From Berkiella sp964594635 (GTDB lineage Bacteria; Pseudomonadota; Gammaproteobacteria; Berkiellales; Berkiellaceae): a DNA stretch of 64,000 nucleotides. A program made the position numbers and the translations under genes. Below the pieces are notes generated by a model. It saw only the letters and a program-made list of their open reading frames with translations. It was not told the origin of the DNA and did no database searches. Where the stretch lies: assembly GCA_964594635.1 (NCBI GenBank), contig CAZQMV010000001.1:310001-374000 (forward strand), given 5' to 3'. This document shows, in pieces, positions 33,258-41,500 of the stretch; positions within the stretch are counted from its first letter, which is position 1; each line of letters begins with the position of its first letter.

Positions 33258-33764
33258 TCATTCTTTATGAGCAACAAATACTTCTAACGCTTCACCTTGT
33301 AAACGAAACGTCACAAATTCATCCAAAGCTCTAGCGCCAAAATGCTCATAAAAAGCAAAAGCCTCTTTGTTATTTTGCTCTACCCACCATTCCAAGCGGT
33401 TACAGCTCTGTTTTAGCGCAATCTTTCCAACATGCTGAAATAATGCTTTGCCGATCCCCTGATTACGGTTTTCAGTTAAGACGTAAAGCTCATCGATATA
33501 CATGGCATACCCCTGGTGGTATAACCGGTTATTTTTGAGCAGCGTATACATGGCAAAAGCGACCACTTGATCGTTAAGCGTGGCAACGATTGTCTGCGTT
33601 TCTTGCGGCACCGTAACCATGTGCTCTAGGCTTTCTTGGGTTAGGCAAAAACGCTCTAGTAAATTTTGCATTTTGGCGAGTTCATAGGCCATTTCATAAA
33701 TGACTTTACAGTCAGTTAGCTTGGCGGCTCGGATTGTAATCGGTTCTTTCATGTTTACAGCCAT
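33258..33764 (-). CDS. GNAT-family N-acetyltransferase
   Basis: The protein has 168 residues. Residues 8-25 (ITIRAAKLTDCKVIYEMAYEL) give the usual N-terminal strand-helix, and the acetyl-CoA loop is ENRNQGIGKALFQHVGKIA (R-N-Q-G-I-G-K-A). YIDELYVL precedes it as the family's strand beta4. It resembles diamine N-acetyltransferase / ribosomal-type single-domain GNATs, but the substrate is unknown. It stands alone, divergent from the diiron gene. Confidence 0.85.
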   Translation of the reverse strand: MAVNMKEPITIRAAKLTDCKVIYEMAYELAKMQNLLERFCLTQESLEHMVTVPQETQTIVATLNDQVVAFAMYTLLKNNRLYHQGYAMYIDELYVLTENRNQGIGKALFQHVGKIALKQSCNRLEWWVEQNNKEAFAFYEHFGARALDEFVTFRLQGEALEVFVAHKE

Positions 33765-33842
33765 TAGTCATAAGTTGCTGGTTAAAATAAAAAATCGCTA
33801 CACTGGCTCATCTTTACTTCACGTTAAGGCGCTATCATCCCG

Positions 33843-34802
33843 ATGTCTATTTCAATCGTCAATAGTCTCTATTTGCCACATCAAGAAGATAATACGCTAT
33901 TAGATAAAACCATTAAAGGCAGCTTACGCCGCAAAGGCAGACTAGGCGAAGCGCCTATTGTCGATCCTTTAACCCTGGCATGGCCTGCTTCCTTGTATAC
34001 GCTGCACCAAAGCAAACTTTTTGCTTCTCAAAGTGAGACGAAGCAACAACAAATCATTCGAGCTTGCAACAACTTTGTATTAACAGAGTCCTACTTTATT
34101 GAAAAAGCAGGTTTAGCCTATTGCGCCAAAATGATATCGCTTGGCGAAACCACTGAAATTAGACAAATGTATGGGTTGATAGCGAGCGATGAAGCGGTGC
34201 ACTTGTCTTGGCTTGCCCCCTACCTCACTCACTTACAACGAGTGAGCCCGCAGGGAAAGTTTATTCAGCATATTTCAGGGATGATTGAACACTGTGATGC
34301 GAATACATTGTATTTCTTGATCCAAACCGTTCTAGAGGGTTGGGGGATCGCTTATTACAAGACTTTGGGCAAAACCTGCCAATGGCCAAGTTTACAAGAG
34401 ACACTCTTAAACATCGTGAAAGACGAAGCAATCCATCATAATACCGGCGTAGCATTGTTCGACCCGCGTCGTTTAACCAAGCAACATGAAGCGGACATCT
34501 TGGATGGCATGAAACGGTATTGTGATATTTTACGCGTGGGGGCGCAAAATATTGTTGCTTGTATTGAACAACATACAGGTCCACTGTCATTTGATACTTT
34601 AACGGAATTATTTGAAGCTTTAGAAGCAGAGCATTCCGCGGCAGTCAAATTAAAAGTATTGACGAGTATTATGCGACAGCCAGTAACCGAGAAATGGTTA
34701 GATCAGCTGGAGGTAGAGGGCTACTTAACCCCCTATTCCCCTGAAGAATGTGCAAAGATTTATTTAGGCACGCATTCACTCTGCAAAGATACGATTGAGT
34801 AG
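33843..34802 (+). CDS. Ferritin-like diiron protein
   Basis: The protein has 319 residues. Four predicted helices carry the six ligands of a carboxylate-bridged diiron centre: Glu82 (LTESYFIEK), Glu117 and His120 (SDEAVH), Glu165 (VLEGWG) and Glu195 with His198 (KDEAIH). This matches the ribonucleotide-reductase R2 / AurF / rubrerythrin-like superfamily. The R2 tyrosine region is not evident, and there is no large subunit gene nearby. It may be an oxidase or oxygenase in secondary metabolism, or an iron-handling protein. Its 3' end overlaps the minus-strand gene at 34776 by 27 bp. Confidence 0.72.
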   Translation: MSISIVNSLYLPHQEDNTLLDKTIKGSLRRKGRLGEAPIVDPLTLAWPASLYTLHQSKLFASQSETKQQQIIRACNNFVLTESYFIEKAGLAYCAKMISLGETTEIRQMYGLIASDEAVHLSWLAPYLTHLQRVSPQGKFIQHISGMIEHCDANTLYFLIQTVLEGWGIAYYKTLGKTCQWPSLQETLLNIVKDEAIHHNTGVALFDPRRLTKQHEADILDGMKRYCDILRVGAQNIVACIEQHTGPLSFDTLTELFEALEAEHSAAVKLKVLTSIMRQPVTEKWLDQLEVEGYLTPYSPEECAKIYLGTHSLCKDTIE

Positions 34803-35045
34803 CGCGACCTTTTTAGACTTTTTAACATAATGAAAAGCCACAGTCGGTATCGTTGCAAGAATAGCACCAATGAGCATGAAATAAGGGAGATTAAATAACT
34901 CTGCTATGACGTAAATCAGATACCAACTATAAAGAAAAACAAAAACATAAAACGCTTTAGTAAATGTTGGTTTATGCATATAACAAGGCCCTAAAATAAA
35001 GGGCGTCATAATAATCAGCAGTGCTCCTAACAAGGCAACATACAT
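34776..35045 (-). CDS. Small three-helix inner-membrane protein
   Basis: The protein has 89 residues with three predicted membrane helices (LLGALLIIMTPFILGPCY, FYVFVFLYSWYLIYVIAE and FMLIGAILATIPTVAFHYV) and a short basic end. It begins 3 bp after the stop of the PEBP gene on the same strand, so they form an operon. No family is recognised. Its 3' end overlaps the diiron gene on the other strand. Confidence 0.65.
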   Translation of the reverse strand: MYVALLGALLIIMTPFILGPCYMHKPTFTKAFYVFVFLYSWYLIYVIAELFNLPYFMLIGAILATIPTVAFHYVKKSKKVALLNRIFAE

Positions 35046-35048
35046 GTG

Positions 35049-35516
35049 CTAGCCCCCAGCTTGTTTTTGGTAAGTACCGATAAGCTCTGTTTTGGCAATA
35101 ATGTGCTTTTCCATTGCTGATAAGAGTGCATCTTTACTCGGATTTTTCAGATCCGGTAATACGGTATCGAGTGCATAGAGTTTGTGGAAGTAACGATGGC
35201 GGCCAATCGGAGGGCAAGGTCCACCATAATTAGTTTTGTTCCAATTCGTTAAACCAGGAAGAGCCCCTTTAGGGATCGAGGTATTTTCAGCGAGCCCTCC
35301 TGTTTTAGGATCGAGATTATATAATACCCAGTGTACCCAAGTGAGCTGGGGTGCAGCAGGATCTGGCGCATCGGGATCATCCACGATGAGTACCAGGCTC
35401 TTTGCTTCGGCTGGGACATCTTGCCAACTTAAAGGTGGTGAGATGTCATCCCCTTCACAGGTGTATTGGGAGGGAATAGGTTGATTGTGCGCAAAAACGC
35501 TAGAAAGAAGTTTCAT
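35049..35516 (-). CDS. YbhB/YbcL-family Raf-kinase-inhibitor-like protein (PEBP)
   Basis: The protein has 155 residues. The PEBP motif is IPSQYTCEGDDISPPLSW followed by LVLIVDDPDAPDPAAP, then WVHWVLYNLDP, NYGGPCPPIGRHRYFHKLYALD and the C-terminal helix. These residues form the phosphate/anion-binding pocket of the family. The biochemical role in bacteria is not established. It is the first gene of a two-gene minus-strand operon with the small membrane protein. Confidence 0.9.
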   Translation of the reverse strand: MKLLSSVFAHNQPIPSQYTCEGDDISPPLSWQDVPAEAKSLVLIVDDPDAPDPAAPQLTWVHWVLYNLDPKTGGLAENTSIPKGALPGLTNWNKTNYGGPCPPIGRHRYFHKLYALDTVLPDLKNPSKDALLSAMEKHIIAKTELIGTYQKQAGG

Positions 35517-35531
35517 ATGATCGATCCCTCG

Positions 35532-35693
35532 TTATCCTTTAATACAAATGACCTGCTTAAGTCGATAAAGCACATCAACTAAATCACTTTGGTTTTCCAT
35601 GACGGTATCGATATTCTTATAAGCAGAAGGTATTTCGTCAAGTACTTGTTTATCTTTACGACATTCTGCCGGAGTGCTCCCGCTCTTGCCTTC
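35532..35693 (-). pseudogene. rtcB: C-terminal relic of RtcB RNA ligase
   Basis: A minus-strand frame closed upstream by TAG (35694-35696) reads VLDEIPSAYKNIDTVMENQ, then DLVDVLYRLKQVICIKG and stop. This is the C-terminus of the 3'-phosphate RNA ligase RtcB (family consensus DEIP-AYK-ID-VM, ending in VVCVKG). Only about 45 recognisable codons remain, so the rest of the gene has been deleted. It lies 15 bp upstream of the PEBP gene in the same direction. Confidence 0.75.
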
Positions 35694-35873
35694 CTAATTG
35701 GCACGTAATTTATATACAGTTATTGATTGAGATTTAGCAAGGATTGTACTGGTTATTTCTGAAGAAAAACAGAAAAGTTCCAGAAAAATACGATTATTTA
35801 AACTTTTTCCCACCGAGTGTCGATTATTTGACATGTAGAGCTGTCATCTCTTTATTTTAAAGTGAGAAAAATC

Positions 35874-36809
35874 ATGGTGAGAAAATCTCCAATTGTTGCA
35901 TGCCTAATGGTCGCTGTCTTTGCGCTATTTGGAGCAACAAGTGCGATTGCTAAAGTCAAAGGGATTTATATTAATCAAGGAACACTTGAGCATACTGCCA
36001 AGTTAAATGGCATTATTGCTGAGTCTAAAGCTGTTGGAATTAACACCTTTGTGGTGGACTTACAGAAAGTGACACGGAACTACCAAAAGAATATTAATTT
36101 GATTAAAAGTAATGGTATTCGCTATGTAGCACGCATTGTGGTGTTTCCAGATGGTGGTCGTGCTCATCAAATTAAATCAAAGGAATATTGGAATAATAAA
36201 GCCAAGTTGCTCGACACTGCAGTGCAAATGGGTGCAGACGAAATTCAGCTCGATTATATCCGTTATTCCAGCAAACAACCTGCATCTGCGCAAAATGCTA
36301 AAGATATTAAACAAGTGATCCAGTTCTTTAAACAAAGAGCAGATTCACACAAAGTGCCTTTGCAAGTCGATATCTTTGGTGAAGTGAGCTTTAAAGAATC
36401 ACCTCGTATTGGTCAAAACATCCAGTTATTTGCCGATACGATCGATAGCGCATGCCCAATGGTTTATCCTTCGCATTATCATCCTTATCAAACACATTCA
36501 AAGCAACCTTACCAAACAGTTTACAAATCCTTGGTTGCATTAAAGAGCAAATTTAATAATGGAACACCCTTTAAGTTGATTCCTTACATTGAAGTATCAA
36601 ACTATCACTACAAATTGTCTTCAGCGCAAAAATCAAAATATGTGATGGACCAAATTCGTGCAACAGAAGATGCTAAAGCGGATGGTTGGTATGTTTGGAG
36701 TCCAACAAATTCATACGGTAGCTTGTTTACTGCGTTAAAAGAGCGAAGAAACACTTCCCCTGCTGTTGCGACAGTGAAAACCAAAGAAAAGGCGGCGATT
36801 GTCAATTAG
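35874..36809 (+). CDS. Putative glycoside hydrolase (DUF4015/GH13-like TIM barrel), secreted
   Basis: The protein has about 311 residues. The signal peptide ends VFALFGATSAIAKV. The mature sequence follows the DUF4015 pattern: KGIYINQGTL, INTFVVDLQKV, YVARIVVFPDGG, DEIQLDYIRY, LQVDIFGEV and CPMVYPSHY. Together these form a TIM barrel with acidic active-site candidates in DEIQLDYIRY and the FGE strand. An ATG start is chosen over the GTG 12 bases upstream. It could cut a host or environmental polysaccharide in the periplasm or outside; the substrate is unknown. It ends at a strong terminator. Confidence 0.8.
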   Translation: MVRKSPIVACLMVAVFALFGATSAIAKVKGIYINQGTLEHTAKLNGIIAESKAVGINTFVVDLQKVTRNYQKNINLIKSNGIRYVARIVVFPDGGRAHQIKSKEYWNNKAKLLDTAVQMGADEIQLDYIRYSSKQPASAQNAKDIKQVIQFFKQRADSHKVPLQVDIFGEVSFKESPRIGQNIQLFADTIDSACPMVYPSHYHPYQTHSKQPYQTVYKSLVALKSKFNNGTPFKLIPYIEVSNYHYKLSSAQKSKYVMDQIRATEDAKADGWYVWSPTNSYGSLFTALKERRNTSPAVATVKTKEKAAIVN

Positions 36810-36832
36810 ACATAAGCAGTCAAAGTAGTACT

Positions 36833-36862
36833 AAGCCTTAATGTTCACATTAAGGCTTTTTT
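36833..36862. terminator. Bidirectional terminator between hydrolase and hipT
   Basis: AAGCCTTAATG / CATTAAGGCTT with a four-base loop (TTCA) is followed on the plus strand by TTTTT; on the minus strand it also has a T-rich flank. It serves the convergent genes ending at 36809 and 36866. Confidence 0.85.
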
Positions 36863-36865
36863 AAT

Positions 36866-37795
36866 TTAATGAAGTAAATGAAATCGATCTTTCATCAGTG
36901 TTTGATATTGGGTCTTCAATTGTTCGCTCAAAAAACTTCTGTCTAATAATGAATCCCAAGGATCTTTTGCTCGATGAATGCGCTCAAGTTGTTCATCTAT
37001 AATTGCTTTGGGCAATTTTAATATGTCATAGGCGTAATAATCGATAAAATCCTTGCGACGTAGATTGCGTTTTCTGCCATTTAAGGTAAGCGCAATTTCC
37101 TCTTTTGGGTTTTTAATCGCAATGGTTGAATTAATAAAATCATAAGCGGGTGCTAAGGTGGTTTTACCCGCTCGTGTGATTAATGCATAATTTTTTAAAT
37201 GCATATCTTCATTGCCAATAATAAAATTAAATAATAATCGCAATAACAATTCAGCTTTTTCTATTATTGGAAACGTTGTGTATTCTTCAATCACTACCGC
37301 AAGTTTTTCCATAGAATAACGATATTTCGTTTCTCTATCTAATCCTGCTAATTGCGCAAAATCTTCCATGGCAATTTTTTGCTTACGCGGGCCCCTATCA
37401 AAACGTTTGATAAAATAGGTTAAACTGTGATCTTTCGAGTAAACCAATCCATGCAAAGGCACTTCTATGCTTAATACCTTGGCCATTCGCATTGATAAAT
37501 CTTCATTTTCAGGTGCTTGCTCATATAATGCACTTTGCGGCTTTAAAATATACAAACCGTTGTTATCAACTAATTTAAAGGCATTATTCGCGATGTCTAA
37601 TACAGCACTTAATTTGGGTTGTACGCCTTGAATCGACATTTTATCTGCGCGGGCCAAAGCCTCGCTTTGTAACTCTTTGGCTGAAAAATCGAGATCTTGC
37701 AAGGTGGTTAATTTGGGCGATAATAATTTTAAGCCATTTTTAGAATATTTTTCACCTGCTTTTAATGCTTCATAAGTGATAGGACAATATTTCAT
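36866..37795 (-). CDS. hipT: HipT toxin kinase of a tripartite HipBST system
   Basis: The protein has 309 residues and corresponds to HipA without its N-terminal subdomain. It begins MKYCPITYEAL as in HipT proteins. The Gly-rich loop is MSIQGVQPKLSAVL, with Ser54 in the phosphosite position (S-I-Q, where EPEC HipT has S-I-S). The catalytic motif is GNEDMHLKNYAL (Asp197, Asn202), and the metal Asp219 is in LAPAYDF. In the family it phosphorylates aminoacyl-tRNA synthetases (TrpRS for E. coli O127 HipT) and halts translation. It overlaps hipS by four bases. The S-I-Q form lacks the second phosphoserine. Confidence 0.87.
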   Translation of the reverse strand: MKYCPITYEALKAGEKYSKNGLKLLSPKLTTLQDLDFSAKELQSEALARADKMSIQGVQPKLSAVLDIANNAFKLVDNNGLYILKPQSALYEQAPENEDLSMRMAKVLSIEVPLHGLVYSKDHSLTYFIKRFDRGPRKQKIAMEDFAQLAGLDRETKYRYSMEKLAVVIEEYTTFPIIEKAELLLRLLFNFIIGNEDMHLKNYALITRAGKTTLAPAYDFINSTIAIKNPKEEIALTLNGRKRNLRRKDFIDYYAYDILKLPKAIIDEQLERIHRAKDPWDSLLDRSFLSEQLKTQYQTLMKDRFHLLH

Positions 37796-38100
37796 GCCTC
37801 ACCTTCCACGGTCACAGAGCCGACGAGATCTTTACCCACAGTCACGATTTGTGAAAACAGATCTTTACGGTCTATTTTAGCGTTTTTTAACAGAGCTTCT
37901 AATAACATGCCTTCCGGCAATAAACCATCAAAAAAGGGCGGAAATTGATGATAGTTAAAACGCTTTTTAGTGATCGGCATGGTGAGTGAGATAGCGGGAC
38001 CATCATAATGTTCATCATAGATGAACGCATAACTACCATCAGTAAAATCAACTAATTCCCCGGCGTAAACACCATGATTATAAACACGAGCTTTACGCAT
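37792..38100 (-). CDS. hipS: HipS small subunit / antitoxin of HipBST
   Basis: The protein has 102 residues and is homologous to the N-terminal subdomain of HipA (YNHGVYAGELVDFTDGSYAF, then ISLTMPITKKRF and FPPFFDGLLPEGMLLEALL). The separate gene is the defining trait of HipBST systems, where HipS neutralises HipT. I place the start at the ATG overlapping the hipB stop (ATGCGTAA) behind GGGTG; the longer in-frame start lies within hipB. The ATGA overlap with hipT allows coupled translation. Confidence 0.85.
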   Translation of the reverse strand: MRKARVYNHGVYAGELVDFTDGSYAFIYDEHYDGPAISLTMPITKKRFNYHQFPPFFDGLLPEGMLLEALLKNAKIDRKDLFSQIVTVGKDLVGSVTVEGEA

Positions 38101-38332
38101 GTTTGACACCCTTTTCTGCAATTAAAGGGCTTGAAAATGTGATTTGAATATTTAATACATTGAGAATTTTTAATAACGTGTTTAATTGAATAGTCTCTTT
38201 GCCATGTTCAATATCGTATATCACGGTTTTACCAACACCTGCATACTTGGCTAAGTCTTGTTGGCTTAAACCACTATGCTTGCGATGGTCACGGATCAAA
38301 GTCGCTAATTGTTCAAAAAAGGAATTTTCCAT
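38093..38332 (-). CDS. hipB: HipB-like helix-turn-helix antitoxin/repressor
   Basis: The protein has 79 residues. An Xre-type helix-turn-helix is evident: IRDHRKHSGLSQQDLAKYAG, then VGKTVIYDIEHGKETIQLNTLLKILNVL. It would bind the palindromic operators upstream and repress the hipBST operon. The first gene of the operon, it is followed by hipS with overlapping stop and start. Three operator-like palindromes lie in the preceding 180 bp. It fits HipB proteins of this class in length. Confidence 0.88.
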   Translation of the reverse strand: MENSFFEQLATLIRDHRKHSGLSQQDLAKYAGVGKTVIYDIEHGKETIQLNTLLKILNVLNIQITFSSPLIAEKGVKHA

Positions 38333-38348
38333 TAAAAATGCTCATATA

Positions 38349-38364
38349 TACCGCTATAACAGTA
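38349..38364. promoter_or_regulatory. HipB operator copy 1
   Basis: TACCGCTATAACAGTA is an imperfect palindrome close to TACTGCTATAGCAGTA. It begins directly downstream of the -10 element of the hipB promoter, covering the likely transcription start. Confidence 0.7.
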
Positions 38365-38393
38365 AATATGACTTTATTTTTGGATATTGTCAA
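38365..38393 (-). promoter_or_regulatory. hipBST promoter
   Basis: TTGACA (38388-38393) and CATATT (38365-38370) on the minus strand are separated by 17 bp. The first operator adjoins the -10 box. Confidence 0.75.
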
Positions 38394-38420
38394 TGAATTC
38401 AGGTCAAATCAGGTTAAATA

Positions 38421-38436
38421 TACTGCTATAGCAGCA
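38421..38436. promoter_or_regulatory. HipB operator copy 2
   Basis: TACTGCTATAGCAGCA is the best match to the palindromic consensus and lies exactly 72 bp from copy 1. Confidence 0.65.
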
Positions 38437-38492
38437 TATTATGGCTATATAGGGGGTAAAGACCAATAGATAAATGGATTATAGACTTTATT

Positions 38493-38508
38493 TACTGTTA
38501 TAGCAGTA
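38493..38508. promoter_or_regulatory. HipB operator copy 3
   Basis: TACTGTTATAGCAGTA, with flanking TT/AA extending the palindrome, lies exactly 72 bp from copy 2 and 9 bp beyond the stop of the patatin-ankyrin gene. Confidence 0.65.
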
Positions 38509-38517
38509 AATAACCAA

Positions 38518-41500
38518 CTACTGTTTCCCCAGAACATGTTTGCGTGTCTTTTTATCGGTATCTGGTTCTAGTGCAGCCTGAGCAGCCTTTCTTTCTTCAA
38601 GCTCAGCGACTTGGATTGCAAATTGTTCATAATTTCTTTCAACGGAAGTGCTCGCTTTATCAAAGGGATCACTCGACGTCTTAGATTTGACTAATTCAAC
38701 GAATGCCTTCAGTGATGGATCCTTTTTGGCTTTAAAAATCAAATACTCTAAATCATTCATTCCATCGGGACGCTTAACTTCCAGATTGATATAATGATCA
38801 AGCCACCACTTTCGTAAAGTTAAACCGCTAGAACCACAATGTTTTGCGAGCTCCTTTAGGACATCCATACGATTATTGTCTATCAATAGCCGAAAAGGTG
38901 TGTTGCCGTTAATATCTTCGACATTTGTACGTTCACGATAAACAATTTCATTCCCCTGTCCCTGCCCTCTGTTAATAAGTTCCCAGAAGGCCGTTGGGTT
39001 AATTTTAGGATCACTTGCCACATAATGGAGCGGTGTCCAACCTCTTGAATCGTTACGAGCCATCGCATGGGTCAAGCAGTCAGGTGAAAGACGTGAAAAA
39101 AGGGTATTTTTTACTTCTGGGCTTGCATGTTTTGAGGCATATTCAAGATCTGATACCCCATTTTCATCGGTTAATGTCATGTCGAAATAGTGGTCAAGGT
39201 ACCACCTTGCACCAGAGGTTGCGAGCATTCCAGCGACTTTACTTCCTGTTTTTTTGGCTAGCATATCAAGGATATCAAAACGATTTGCTTTAATGATATG
39301 ACGCAATACCGTTTGATTCTCAAGATCTAATAAGCTGGTTTGTACTTGGTAGTCTTTAGCTGATTCTCTAAATGTTGTTGGGCTCCAGGTTGTTATCCCA
39401 TCCGTTAACATATCCCAAAATTTATCAGCTGACTTAGGCTCGTCAATTAATTTATGCAATTTTGTGTGACCTTCTTCATCACGCTGCATACTAGGAGGGA
39501 GAGCCGAATTGATAGTAAGAAACAACTCCTCAGGAAGTAGATTGCCATTTATCATAAGATATTCAAAATCAGAGAGTCCATCTGAACGGATACTTTGTAA
39601 ATCGAAAATAGCATTCAAGTGCCATCCTTTCCAATTCTTTTGTAAATACTCAATAATATCTTGGCGTTTATTATTAATAATGGATCGTAAAATAGAATTT
39701 CCATTATTATCTTCAGCATTTGTGAGCTGTTGATAGGTTGCGGAAGTTTCATAACCGAGTGTCGGAAGGATCCCCTGATTTCCTTTTAGCAAATATTTAT
39801 TAAAATCTTCTGCACTGATGATCTCTTTGTCACTTTCTGCTAAATAGTGCAGCACCGTTTTCCCGTTCGAATCTTGAACAGACAGACCAGATTTTGAAAC
39901 ACTCTTCAAAGCAAGTTGTAACAAAGGTTTATAAGAAGGATCGACTGCAGCTTTCTCAACAAGATATTGTAAACTGGTTTTACCATCTGCGCGTATGTTA
40001 AAAATATTAAAATAATCATCAATATGCCATGTTAGCTTGGTTTTTTGTGACATAATCTCATTGATGATGTCGTAACGATTATTCTCAATTAAATAATCAA
40101 ATGGTGTCATACCATCGCTATCTGGTAAGTCAATTTTTAGATATTGAGCGGCTGTTAATATCGCTTGCTTTGAAGCTAGTTTACAATACAATTCAGATGG
40201 ACAATCCGGATTCATCGCAAGATAATGCAATGCATTTTTGCCTGATTTATCTGCTATCGATCGAGCGTACGGTAATTTGGAATTCATCAGTTTTTCAATA
40301 AAGGCAAAGTCGCCACGTTTAGCAGCACAGGTCAGTACTGAAGAGTTCTCCTGAAATGGTCCAGCATCATCGATACTTGAATGATTGTCAAGACACTCGC
40401 TAGCAAATGCAGCGTTATTATGCTCAACTGCAAGATACAACAACGTTTTATCATCAGCAAACTTCACTTTATAAAGTTCAGACAATTTTGCTTTGACAAG
40501 AGGGTCCTTTTTGCAAATATTGATTAATTTTAATGCTAATTCAAGGTGTTGCTTACTCTCAGATTCATCAGCCGCAGCAAGTTCTAGAAGAATTTTACTA
40601 TTTGCATCAGGCAAAGTGAGACAACGAAGTGCTTGTGCTGGACTAAAATCGGGAATATTTGTTGGATCCACATTCTTCTTTAGAAAACCTTGCAAATACT
40701 GTTCATCTTTTTGATTGACAGAAGAGTCAACCAGCGGATCATATAGTTTAACGACATCGGCATGAATGGGCGATTTAAGTTGCAATACGTCACTAATCGT
40801 TTTAAAATCCAGCGCAAAATCTTTGGTGGCAGCAATACGAATAATCTGTTCTCTTAAGGTTTCGCCACAACCAAATCGCGAACAAAACTCAGGATTAGAG
40901 TTGCTGCTAGCTTGGATGACATTTTTAATCCATTTGACCGTATACTTATTGGTAAATAATTGAGAAATAAATTCAGCACTTCCGTGCTCAATCACGTAAT
41001 GAAGAAGATGTTGCCCATTTTTTGCGAATGGCAGATTATCCGGTTTAGTATCAACAATGATCTGCCTGAAGGTGTCAAAATCTTTTTCATCGACGCAAAT
41101 ATGCAATGCATTTTTCCCATTCTTATTAGGCTTGAGTGGATCGAAATAAGGGATTTGTGCTATAAAATACTTTAACTTACTTTTATGCGCTAAAATGAAT
41201 TGAATTTTATCTTTATCCCTTTGTGCAATAGCTACTTCCAAAGGGGAAGGAATAGCGAAATTATACATAAACATTTGGAACCTTGCAGCAAAGTTTTCTA
41301 ATGTTTCGTTTTCTAACTTTCTTAACAGCCCAAAATTACCATGCCAAGATCTTTCTTGTTGGTCAAGTTGATGGGCAGTGGTCCGAAGATTTTCTAAGAG
41401 ATCTTCAAGTTGAAGTGCATTGCAACGCTGCGATAAAGCACCGAACAGGCTCGGATCTCTCTTCATTAAATCAAACATACTTGACATTTGACCTTTGAAA

